Positions 1 through 5,250 of a DNA stretch of 5,250 nucleotides are shown here, piece by piece. How positions within the stretch are numbered: the first letter of the stretch is position 1; every line of letters starts with the position of its first letter. A program made the translations under genes and the position numbers. The notes beneath the pieces are model-generated. The model did no database searches, was not told the DNA's origin, and was given only the letters and a program-made list of their open reading frames with translations. The DNA lies in NCBI GenBank assembly GCA_036655715.1, contig JAVVPO010000115.1:1-5250 (forward strand), written 5' to 3'. The stretch is from JAVVPO01 sp036655715 (lineage in GTDB: Bacteria; Bacillota; Clostridia; Lachnospirales; Cellulosilyticaceae).

Positions 1-141
1 TAATAGCTTTAATAAATCTTAATCGACTTAGTTTTTACCTCAATGCATCGTCTTTAATGCTTATCACAAAATAAATCAGGAAACTTTACCCGTTTCTTAG
101 GTTTGTGTTCACCTTTAAAAAAGCTACTCTCTTTGTTTATC

Positions 142-597
142 TCACAATAATTCAACTGTCCAATTTTTTTCTTGTATTTTCACATCTAATTCTCTATATA
201 GCTTAGAGACTCCATCTATTTCCTTTTGTAAGTCACTAATTTTTATAGTATTAACAAATTTCACTTCTGTCCTACTATATCTATCTTGCTTAATAACTGC
301 TTCTTGCATAATTGCAGATAAAATATTTCTTTTTTTCTTCATTAAATCTCTGCTGATAATTAAATCAGCTAAGGATTCTTCCTTAGCTACGATTACACTT
401 ACATTCGTCCGATTAATCCTTTTTACTATATGCTCTTGTTGATTTAAAACATCCGCTAGTTCTTTTAGTAATGCTTGTGGATTTTCTTGTGCCTCTTCTC
501 CTTCTTGTATCTTAACACTATTTTCAATCCTAGTTTTGAGTTCATAAATCTTCTTTTGATAATCAGCTCTTAATATTAATGCTTCTGCAAGTTTCAT
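142..597 (-). CDS. DIP1984 family coiled-coil protein (septicolysin-like name in older annotation)
   Basis: The 151-aa product matches, from memory, the DIP1984 family, named after a Corynebacterium diphtheriae protein of about 150 aa; some members carry the older label septicolysin. It is full length. Visible family blocks are MKLAEALILRADYQKKI at the N terminus, QEGEE (31-35), INRTN (61-65), KQDRYSR (103-109) and IQEKNW (141-146). Most of the chain is charged and helical, suggesting a coiled-coil bundle. There is no signal peptide or membrane segment, so it is probably cytosolic. No reaction is known to me, and the pore-forming toxin label should not be trusted. I chose the ATG at 597 rather than the in-frame ATG at 609: family members begin MKLAEAL, and the GGAGGG ribosome binding site overlaps the upstream ATG. 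It follows the 615-1301 gene by 17 bp, so the two are almost certainly co-transcribed and may work together. Confidence 0.88.
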   Translation of the reverse strand: MKLAEALILRADYQKKIYELKTRIENSVKIQEGEEAQENPQALLKELADVLNQQEHIVKRINRTNVSVIVAKEESLADLIISRDLMKKKRNILSAIMQEAVIKQDRYSRTEVKFVNTIKISDLQKEIDGVSKLYRELDVKIQEKNWTVELL

Positions 598-601
598 AAG
601 A

Positions 602-607
602 CCCTCC
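602..607 (-). promoter_or_regulatory. Ribosome binding site that decides the start of the DIP1984-family gene
   Basis: On the minus strand GGAGGG lies 4 nt upstream of the ATG at 597. It overlaps the last base of the alternative ATG at 607-609 and so cannot serve that start. It sits between the stop of the preceding gene (615-617) and this gene, consistent with coupled expression from one mRNA. Confidence 0.75.
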
Positions 608-614
608 ATCTATC

Positions 615-1301
615 CTAGTACTGAGTATACTTTTGATTTCCCTCTACCCAAGTAAAGTAGACCTGTTTATTCTTTATATTTATTGGCCCACATACTTCCT
701 TCTTCTTAGGTGTCACACCAAACAACTGCACAAATTCTTCATAATCTTTGAAGTTAGTTGCATGCTCACTAAAGGAATATATCATCACCATACACTTATC
801 TGCTTTTACATATTCTGCTTCTAATAAAGCTGATAGGGTTCTATGTAAAAGTTGGTAACGAATATTTTTTACTCTTTTTTCTACCAAATCTAACTTATGT
901 AATATGTATTGTAATCTTACATTTTGCCATCCATCACTTGCTGTCTCTACCCACTTCTCTACTCGATCACCAAAGCTCTCTTCTTTTTTTCCCTCTACCA
1001 TTATGCACATGTATTCTTTATCTGACCTTGCCAAAACATACAAGTCATTTTGGGAGTCTCTATTTCCTCCTGGAAGTTTAACATTGTATTCAGGGAAAGC
1101 ATAGAGTAACTCAAGATTATTAATGCATTGATCTTGCGATGCCTTAAATACTACTTTTACTTCACTAGGAAACCCTTCACTAGCTTCCCAAGCATTTGCT
1201 AAACTTTTTGCTGAGTAGCCTACTTTCCAATGTAACTTTTTATTCGCTACTAGTCTACTCCAGTCCTCCACCCCTTGTGTCTTAATAAATATAGGATTCA
1301 T
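615..1301 (-). CDS. PD-(D/E)XK-nuclease-like protein, probably DUF6946 family
   Basis: A 228-aa protein of unknown function. I believe, from memory only, that it belongs to DUF6946. The sequence shows a pattern typical of PD-(D/E)XK nucleases: an early helix with an acidic residue (NNLELL, E64), then D86 in SQNDLYVLA, a short strand, and E103-G-K105 in MVEGKK, giving a D-x16-E-x-K core. A Q/R-rich helix follows (RYQLLHRTLSALLEAE, 149-163), as is common after the core in this fold. The N-terminal block HWKVGYSAKSLANAWE (24-39) looks like a conserved family signature. There is no signal peptide or membrane segment. The ATG at 1301 has an AGAGG ribosome binding site 6 nt upstream. It is the first gene of a two-gene unit with the DIP1984-family gene. 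Nuclease activity is inferred from residue pattern; no substrate can be named. Confidence 0.72.
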   Translation of the reverse strand: MNPIFIKTQGVEDWSRLVANKKLHWKVGYSAKSLANAWEASEGFPSEVKVVFKASQDQCINNLELLYAFPEYNVKLPGGNRDSQNDLYVLARSDKEYMCIMVEGKKEESFGDRVEKWVETASDGWQNVRLQYILHKLDLVEKRVKNIRYQLLHRTLSALLEAEYVKADKCMVMIYSFSEHATNFKDYEEFVQLFGVTPKKKEVCGPINIKNKQVYFTWVEGNQKYTQY

Positions 1302-1687
1302 TAAACACCTCTTCTTTCTACATTTATTTTTATCCTCTCTTTTAAATCTATGAAGCTAAAAATTAATATATTACTACATTTTCTTTATTGCTATTTTCTT
1401 ATATCTTTTTCTGTTGGTTTTGGAATACGATTTAATAACTCGCTGGTAGCGGAACTTGTTATCTTATTTATCTTTATTTTGCTTAAGAAGTAACAGCGCT
1501 TGTTGCTTGTTCATGATTTTCTACCATCTAATAATAGGAAGTCACCTAGACAATCTATACTCCCAAGTTGATTCTTTAATACCCATGACATAGCTCCAAA
1601 CAGTTTTTAAAGTTTTTCAACGACTAACTTAATAAGGGAATTTTACCTATGGTTTACCGTATATGCTTCTTGTTTAAGCACACTATT
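1302..1687 (-). other. Gene-poor interval with tiny overlapping reading frames, possible gene debris
   Basis: No confident gene lies here. On the minus strand a 26-codon frame starts at ATG 1591 and stops at 1511-1513; it looks like protein (MSWVLKNQLGSIDCLGDF...). Its stop overlaps, as ATGA, the ATG at 1514 of a 16-codon frame, MNKQQALLLLKQNKDK, ending at 1464. Past that stop, the other frame reads KITSSATSELLNRIPKPTEK down to a stop at 1391-1393. Removing 4 nt in the repeat-like AT-rich stretch near 1464-1470 would fuse the last two into one lysine-rich protein of about 39 aa. Neither ATG has a strong ribosome binding site. These could be remnants of a decayed gene, a short translationally coupled pair, or chance. 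I saw no clear promoter for the operon starting at 1301, although one is expected in 1302-1390. Confidence 0.2.
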
Positions 1688-1738
1688 AAAAGAGCCTACT
1701 TAACTGCATACAATGTATGGCTAATAAGTAGACTCTTA
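1688..1738 (-). terminator. Rho-independent terminator, possibly bidirectional
   Basis: The arms 1691-1702 (agagcctactta) and 1725-1736 (taagtagactct) form a 12-bp stem with one G-U wobble in minus-strand RNA, plus an extra A-U pair at the base. The loop contains a second small palindrome, CATAC-ATT-GTATG, so the structure is a hairpin stacked on a hairpin. The minus strand ends CTCTTTTAA, a short U tract right after the stem. The plus strand ends CTCTTATTT, so weaker termination in that direction is possible. It lies about 50 nt beyond the small ORF at 1789-1872 and would end a transcript carrying that ORF and perhaps the upstream nuclease gene. Confidence 0.75.
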
Positions 1739-1758
1739 TTTGATATAAAACCATTACC

Positions 1759-1788
1759 GTCGCATATAGCTAACTAGCCCTATGCGAC
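1759..1788 (-). other. Hairpin touching the stop codon of the 27-codon ORF
   Basis: A perfect 8-bp inverted repeat, GTCGCATA (1759-1766) and TATGCGAC (1781-1788), has a 14-nt loop that can pair further as GCT/AGC. In minus-strand mRNA the stem begins on the base directly after the TAA at 1789-1791. The tract after it (GGTAATGGTTTTAT) is a poor U run, so this looks more like a stabilising or regulatory 3' structure, or a weak terminator, backed up by the strong terminator at 1688-1738. Confidence 0.6.
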
Positions 1789-1872
1789 TTACTTGTCAAT
1801 TGGCTCATCCTCGGATACATTTCCTGCTACGGCCTCTGAAATTTGAATGCTTTGGTTACTCTGATTTGTCAT
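1789..1872 (-). CDS. Small ORF, 27-aa acidic hydrophilic peptide, unknown function
   Basis: A 27-codon frame starts at ATG 1872 and ends at TAA 1789-1791. The peptide begins MTNQSNQSIQ and ends EDEPIDK. It is polar in its first third (N, Q, S), mildly hydrophobic in the middle (ISEAVAGNV) and acidic at the C terminus. It has no cysteine, no signal peptide and no membrane helix. Support for translation is an exact AGGAGG eight nt before the ATG, the strongest site in the window along with that of the Rpn gene, and two hairpins directly downstream. I recognise no family. Possibilities include a regulatory or leader-type peptide, a small partner of a neighbouring gene, or the surviving start of a truncated gene, since strong initiation signals can outlive the rest of a gene. 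It lies 111 bp after the Rpn gene and may share its transcript; I found no convincing promoter of its own. Confidence 0.55.
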   Translation of the reverse strand: MTNQSNQSIQISEAVAGNVSEDEPIDK

Positions 1873-1880
1873 CTTTGTTC

Positions 1881-1886
1881 CCTCCT
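1881..1886 (-). promoter_or_regulatory. Strong ribosome binding site of the 27-codon ORF
   Basis: Minus-strand AGGAGG, within GAGGAGGG, is followed by the 8-nt spacer GAACAAAG and ATG. It is an exact match to the anti-16S consensus at good spacing and is the main reason for treating this short frame as a gene. Confidence 0.7.
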
Positions 1887-1983
1887 CATTCAGTTTGGTT
1901 TTACAAAAGTATTATGTGTTAAAGAAATCATTCTTATACATTTATTAAAGCTAAAAAATTATGCAACTTTACTATCACATCCC

Positions 1984-2817
1984 CTATATCCTATTTATTT
2001 CATCTATTGATAGCCCTGTAGTAGCTTGTATAATCGATACCTCCACGCCCGTTTCTTTTAATCTTTTAGCAACCTTCTCTATACCTTTTTCTATGCCTTT
2101 TTCTATCCCCTTTTGTTCTGCTGTTGCTAAAGCACTCACCTTATCTTTTAGTGATTTTTCTCTTATATCATATAACTCTCTTTCTTTAGAGTTCCTGCTT
2201 AATCTCCAAAGTTCATCTTTTGCTTCTCTCATTTCCTCATGGCTAAGCTCTAGCTGTCTAACTTTCTCACTTTCAGGATCCTTCAAAAATTCTACCCATC
2301 CCATTAGCATATCTTCTACTTGATCAGAGGTATCTTTTAACTTAGGTATCTCTATAAAATGAATCTCTTGGATATCTGTAAGCTCCTCATTGGTTTCCAA
2401 CTCTTTTAGACGATAGGCACTGTGATATCTATCTCCTGCTAAATATCTAAAATTTAAAATATTAATACATACTGTTCTTTCCAACTTATCATACGAATCC
2501 CCTTCATTAAGCTGTTCTTCATATAACTTACTCCAGTAATATAGGCTTCTTTTAATCATATTATATTCATTTTTCAATTGAATCTCTATGTTGATTTTTT
2601 CACCCTTATTAGTTGTTGCCTTTACATCTAGCCTACTAAATTTATCTTCTAAAAACTCTTTATTGATATCTGTTTCTTTAATCTCTACTGTCTTTATTAA
2701 ATCTTTAGGCTTCATGACCGCATTTAAAAAAGAGATAAGTACACGTGGATGCTTCTCCGAGCCAAATATTTTTTTAAATATGAAGTCTACTTTAGGGCTT
2801 AGTATTCCCTTTGACAT
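1984..2817 (-). CDS. Rpn family recombination-promoting nuclease / putative transposase (PD-(D/E)XK)
   Basis: The 277-aa product is a standard Rpn-family protein. Known members in Escherichia coli (RpnA and relatives) are PD-(D/E)XK DNA endonucleases that promote RecA-independent recombination, and the transposase name is historical. The N terminus SPKVDFIFKKIFG (7-19) is the family signature. The catalytic core is D64 (SRLDVKA) and E78-x-Q80 (NIEIQL), giving D-x13-E-x-Q. The helix YYWSKLYEEQL (93-103) and the strand CINILNF (117-123) follow as usual. The C-terminal third is a charged helix, then three GIEK tetrads (237-248) and a small helical tail, TGLSIDEINRI, typical of the family. The length is normal and the gene looks intact. 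I chose ATG 2817 over the longer frame from 2943 because AGGAGG lies 7 nt upstream and a promoter sits at 2848-2877, inside the longer frame. It appears to be transcribed independently of the helicase. Confidence 0.93.
   Translation of the reverse strand: MSKGILSPKVDFIFKKIFGSEKHPRVLISFLNAVMKPKDLIKTVEIKETDINKEFLEDKFSRLDVKATTNKGEKINIEIQLKNEYNMIKRSLYYWSKLYEEQLNEGDSYDKLERTVCINILNFRYLAGDRYHSAYRLKELETNEELTDIQEIHFIEIPKLKDTSDQVEDMLMGWVEFLKDPESEKVRQLELSHEEMREAKDELWRLSRNSKERELYDIREKSLKDKVSALATAEQKGIEKGIEKGIEKVAKRLKETGVEVSIIQATTGLSIDEINRI
2074..2109 (-). repeat. In-frame tandem repeat of a 12-bp unit encoding GIEK x3
   Basis: Three 12-nt units encode GIEK-GIEK-GIEK, residues 237-248 of the Rpn-family protein. 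The units differ only at synonymous third positions (GGG/GGC/GGT; GAA or GAG; AAA or AAG). A 12-bp unit changes the linker between nuclease core and C-terminal tail by four residues without breaking the frame. Similar short repeats are common at this position in clostridial Rpn proteins, as I recall. Confidence 0.85.
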
Positions 2818-2824
2818 AGGTCTT

Positions 2825-2830
2825 CCTCCT
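2825..2830 (-). promoter_or_regulatory. Ribosome binding site fixing the Rpn gene start
   Basis: Minus-strand AGGAGG with a 7-nt spacer (AAGACCT) before ATG 2817. Its quality and position override the longer in-frame start at 2943. Confidence 0.85.
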
Positions 2831-2847
2831 ATATTCTTTTTTCCTTT

Positions 2848-2877
2848 ATTATACACAAAGAGCAGTGCTACTCGCAA
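2848..2877 (-). promoter_or_regulatory. Sigma-A type promoter for the Rpn-family gene
   Basis: On the minus strand a -35 box TTGCGA (2872-2877, 4 of 6 consensus bases) is separated by 18 bp from a perfect -10 box TATAAT (2848-2853). Transcription would begin near 2841, giving a leader of about 24 nt that contains the ribosome binding site. The spacer holds an imperfect palindrome, GAGTAG-CA-CTGCTC (2860-2873, 5 of 6 positions symmetric), a possible operator site whose cognate regulator is not visible. Confidence 0.65.
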
Positions 2878-3074
2878 GACATGTATTCTATTTTCCGATG
2901 CTAAATTCTCACTGAAAATATCTTTCATAACTAATATTAACAATGAGTTTAGTATGCCAAGTGTTTTTATGAACTACAAATGATGAATGTCCGTAATCAT
3001 TATCTCATTGAACCTTTAGATAATCTTTTTCATCTTTCTGATAATTCAGTAGCAAGTAGATAATTATTTTATTT

Positions 3075-3122
3075 GCCGACCTCTCACACCACCGTACGTA
3101 CGGTTCCGTATACGGTGGTTCT
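3075..3122 (-). mobile_element. Remnant of a class C group II intron (domain V and start of domain VI)
   Basis: Minus-strand bases 3119-3088 fold as group II intron domain V: a 9-bp lower stem (ACCACCGTA/TACGGTGGT), a two-base CG bulge on the 3' side, a 4-bp upper stem (TACG/CGTA) and a GAAC tetraloop. GTGAGAGGTCGGC follows, which I recall as the sequence after domain V in bacterial class C introns. No reverse transcriptase/maturase gene lies upstream: only about 80 nt separate the helicase stop from domain V, so nearly the whole intron is gone. The domain VI stem is not recognisable, and TCTACTTGC near 3052-3060 could be a diverged 3' end. Where relatives have CGC in the catalytic triad, this copy reads CAC, replacing the conserved G-U wobble with A-U. 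It is thus probably a dead fossil. Alternatives are a dispersed palindromic repeat or a terminator-like hairpin lacking a U tract. Confidence 0.62.
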
Positions 3123-3201
3123 TTAATTCACCTTGCTTAACAACTCTTCTCTCTATTTTTATCTCTATCCACATTATTTTTCACTAGAATATATAAATTT
3201 A

Positions 3202-5250
3202 TTACTCTTCCCTCTTATCCAATCTATCCTTATAATAACTCACCAACCTAAACTCCACCGTATCCCGAAAATGCCTCCTAAACACCTCTAAGTCCTTCAC
3301 CTTCCCTATTCTCTCATTTAATCCTATTGCATACCCTTCTCTCTCTTCAAAGAACGTACTCTCAGATTTCAGCAAGAACTTCACAGGATTTCTCTTAGCT
3401 AAACTCGCCCATTTACTCTTATCCCAAGTCTTAAAATCTCTATTCCCCTTATCCTGCAACAAATCTTTTCCATTAGACCCTTGGTGATAAAATCTCTTAA
3501 ACTCATCAGCTAGCTCTTCTTCTGTCACTGCCATTTTGATATCTCCCCCATTGTAGAAGGTAAGTAATACTGGCATTTTATAGGTCTTAGACATAGACGT
3601 TCTTTCTACCCTAGTAATAAATTCTCTCCCTATGGTCCTCTCTAGCACCTGTTCTTCTACGCTCAAATCTCCTACATTCTTTAGAAACTGTATGTAATCT
3701 ACAAAAGGATTCATATTCCCTTTGCCTCTCACACCTTGATACACATCCCCCTCCATTCCGAGGAATAGTTCTACCCTCGATGGCACATGCCCTAATTCTT
3801 TTTTAACCCTGAGGTACTCTTCCTTCATCCGGTCCTTTATAGACATCTCCTTCTGAGCCTGTAGCTTAAATAAATCAATTAACCTAAAGTCAAAATCAAT
3901 ATGACATGCCTCTGGGAATTCGAAGCTCATTGGGCCATTATTGGCAATAGCTACTTTATCATAAGGCTTCCCACTCAGTAAGAATGGAATAAGGTTTGCT
4001 TTCTTGTAATTCCCTATAAAGTCTAGGACTATCAGATAATCTTTATTCTTGTACTTTCTAAGTCCTCTTCCTAATTGTTGCAAAAAAATAGTCGGAGATT
4101 CTGTAGGCCTCAGAAATAGCACCATATCTATAGAAGGAACATCTATTCCTTCATTGAACATATCTACAGAAAAGACAACTTTCACTTCTCCTGTGCCTAA
4201 TTGCCTCAGTGCTATATTTCTATCTTCGGATCCTTCTCCCTGCTCTCCGCTATAAACTGCTACAGCAGCTACCCCTTTGCTAGTAAAATATTGTGCCATA
4301 TACTCAGCATGTGCCTTAGAAGCGCAGAATCCCATAGCTCTTTTAGAATTATATTTCTGATAGTTCTTGAGGATAAAGTCTGCCCGCCTATGTAGCATAA
4401 GTTCTGCTTCTAATTGCTTCGTATCGTACTTACCATTTCTCACTTCTATTTGGTTATAATCTACCGTATCATCATAGATCCCATAATACCTAAAAGGTAC
4501 TAACCATCCTTTGTTAATCGCTTCTTTTAACCTCACTTCATAGACTAAGTTGTAGTCGCATAAAGCAAAAACATCTTTATTATCATATCTTTCTGGTGTA
4601 GCCGTTAGTCCTAGCAAAAATTTGGGCTTGAAGTATTCCAAAATGTTTTTATACTGACCTGATACAGCATGATGGAACTCATCTACCACGATATAATCAA
4701 AATTTTTCGGGCTAAAATAGTCCTCACATAAGTATTCTGCCTTACCTAATGTCTGAACTAAAGCAAAAGTCATTTCTTTATCTATCTCTTTTTGGTTCCC
4801 ATAGAAATAGCCGATGCTCTTACTTCCTCTTACATTTTCAAAACTTCTAGCCGCTTGTCTAAGTATCTCTTCTCTATGAGCTACAAAGAGTACCCTTCTA
4901 AATTCTAAGGAGTCAAAGGCTGCCAGATAAGTCTTTCCTATCCCTGTGGCCGCTACTACAATAGCTTTTTCTGCCTCTTCTTCTCTTGTCTGCTTGAGTG
5001 CATAAAGCGCTTCTATCTGAGCACCTTTGGGTTCATATAGAGCAATGACTTCTGGTTCATGTTCCTCTTCTATTTGCCTTAAGATCTGTGGTTTAGTCCA
5101 CTGCTTAGAATAATTGGCAAGGACCTTTTCTGTTACCTCTATAGAATGGCTTTCATATAACTCTTCAAAAGTATCTACAAAGTAGTCAAAGTCACTCTCA
5201 TTCCCTATCCTCTCTAACCTATAATTCCATTCTACAGAAGAAGTTAATGC
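3202..5250 (-). CDS. PLD-nuclease/DExH-box helicase family protein, 5' end outside the window
   Basis: The reading frame is open from the window edge to TAA 3202-3204, giving 682 visible residues without the N terminus; the ATG at 4773 is internal. It is a superfamily 2 helicase of the SSL2/type III restriction-like group. Numbered from the edge, motif I is ATGIGKT (101-107), followed by the Ia-like VLFVAHREEIL. Motif II is DEFH (190-193), motif III TAT (216-218), motif V NEGIDVPS (367-374) and motif VI QQLGRGLRK (391-399). All key residues are present, so ATP-driven DNA translocation or unwinding is expected. The first residues, ALTSSVEWNYRL, match the segment that in this family follows the HKD nuclease motif of an N-terminal phospholipase-D-like domain, so roughly 150-200 residues should precede the window. 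The C-terminal 220 residues (KEMSIKDRMKEEYLRVKKEL onward) form a family-specific region of unknown role. Relatives are found in accessory and defence-like loci, but no partner gene is visible here. Confidence 0.88.
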   Translation of the reverse strand, partial: ALTSSVEWNYRLERIGNESDFDYFVDTFEELYESHSIEVTEKVLANYSKQWTKPQILRQIEEEHEPEVIALYEPKGAQIEALYALKQTREEEAEKAIVVAATGIGKTYLAAFDSLEFRRVLFVAHREEILRQAARSFENVRGSKSIGYFYGNQKEIDKEMTFALVQTLGKAEYLCEDYFSPKNFDYIVVDEFHHAVSGQYKNILEYFKPKFLLGLTATPERYDNKDVFALCDYNLVYEVRLKEAINKGWLVPFRYYGIYDDTVDYNQIEVRNGKYDTKQLEAELMLHRRADFILKNYQKYNSKRAMGFCASKAHAEYMAQYFTSKGVAAVAVYSGEQGEGSEDRNIALRQLGTGEVKVVFSVDMFNEGIDVPSIDMVLFLRPTESPTIFLQQLGRGLRKYKNKDYLIVLDFIGNYKKANLIPFLLSGKPYDKVAIANNGPMSFEFPEACHIDFDFRLIDLFKLQAQKEMSIKDRMKEEYLRVKKELGHVPSRVELFLGMEGDVYQGVRGKGNMNPFVDYIQFLKNVGDLSVEEQVLERTIGREFITRVERTSMSKTYKMPVLLTFYNGGDIKMAVTEEELADEFKRFYHQGSNGKDLLQDKGNRDFKTWDKSKWASLAKRNPVKFLLKSESTFFEEREGYAIGLNERIGKVKDLEVFRRHFRDTVEFRLVSYYKDRLDKREE

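Noticed and set aside
80..96. GAAAC/GTTTC hairpin downstream of the DIP1984-family gene as a terminator
   Set aside because: Only 5 bp of stem with a 7-nt loop and no U tract directly after it; too weak to call.
54..170. Alternative frame after a run of seven A (164-170 on the complement) that would extend the DIP1984-family protein to a stop at 54
   Set aside because: The annotated C terminus with IQEKNW is the usual family ending, the A run is not a recognised slippage motif, and the extension resembles nothing I know.
633..824. 63-codon plus-strand frame opposite the 228-aa gene
   Set aside because: Antisense to a gene with clear family-like residues and its own ribosome binding site; the translation is hydrophobic, low in charge and lacks an initiation site.
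1649..1777. 42-codon plus-strand frame with an AAGGGA sequence upstream of its ATG
   Set aside because: It runs straight through the terminator stem and into the stop-adjacent hairpin, so its open length is explained by those structures; no family resemblance.
1961..2323. 120-codon plus-strand frame opposite the Rpn-family gene
   Set aside because: Serine/phenylalanine/leucine-rich shadow translation of the charged C-terminal region of the Rpn protein; no ribosome binding site.
2818..2943. 42-residue N-terminal extension of the Rpn protein from ATG 2943
   Set aside because: The promoter at 2848-2877 and AGGAGG at 2825-2830 lie inside it, and family members begin close to the SPKVDFIFKKIFG block.
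4049..4395. Two short plus-strand frames (68 and 64 codons) opposite the helicase core
   Set aside because: They overlap the conserved helicase motifs on the other strand and have no initiation signals.
3202..4773. Helicase gene starting at ATG 4773 as a complete 523-aa protein
   Set aside because: The frame continues open to the window edge and includes the Walker A motif upstream; this ATG is an internal methionine.
1..5250. CRISPR array, tRNA or rRNA genes
   Set aside because: No regularly spaced direct repeats of suitable size, no cloverleaf-like segment and no conserved rRNA sequence were seen on either strand.

Overview
The window is AT-rich with strong AGGAGG-type ribosome binding sites, and its proteins look clostridial, so it most likely comes from a low-GC Firmicute of class Clostridia. 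That is inferred from composition and protein style; no marker gene is present. Every gene I accept lies on the minus strand, so transcription runs from high to low coordinates.

From right to left: (i) 5250-3202 is the 3' part of a long gene for a superfamily 2 DExH helicase. Its first visible residues match the end of an N-terminal phospholipase-D-like nuclease domain lying outside the window. (ii) 3201-2878 is an intergenic stretch holding what looks like a decayed 3' end of a bacterial class C group II intron: a nearly perfect domain V hairpin with no maturase gene. (iii) 2877-1984 is a self-contained unit with a consensus-like promoter, a strong ribosome binding site and an Rpn-family PD-(D/E)XK nuclease gene, which carries an in-frame 12-bp tandem repeat. 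(iv) 1886-1688 holds a 27-codon small ORF with an ideal ribosome binding site, a hairpin touching its stop codon, and a long terminator hairpin. (v) 1687-1302 has no confident gene, only overlapping tiny reading frames that may be gene debris. (vi) 1312-142 is a compact two-gene operon: a 228-aa protein with PD-(D/E)XK-like residues (probably DUF6946) followed 17 bp later by a 151-aa coiled-coil protein of the DIP1984 family. (vii) 141-1 is a short non-coding tail with no convincing terminator.

Together these are accessory genes: two proteins with nuclease-fold signatures, a helicase of a nuclease-helicase family and a mobile-intron fossil. This resembles a genomic island or defence-type neighbourhood, but no known defence system can be assembled from what is visible. 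The most useful leads are the two-gene operon at the left end, the undescribed 27-aa small ORF and the intron fossil.
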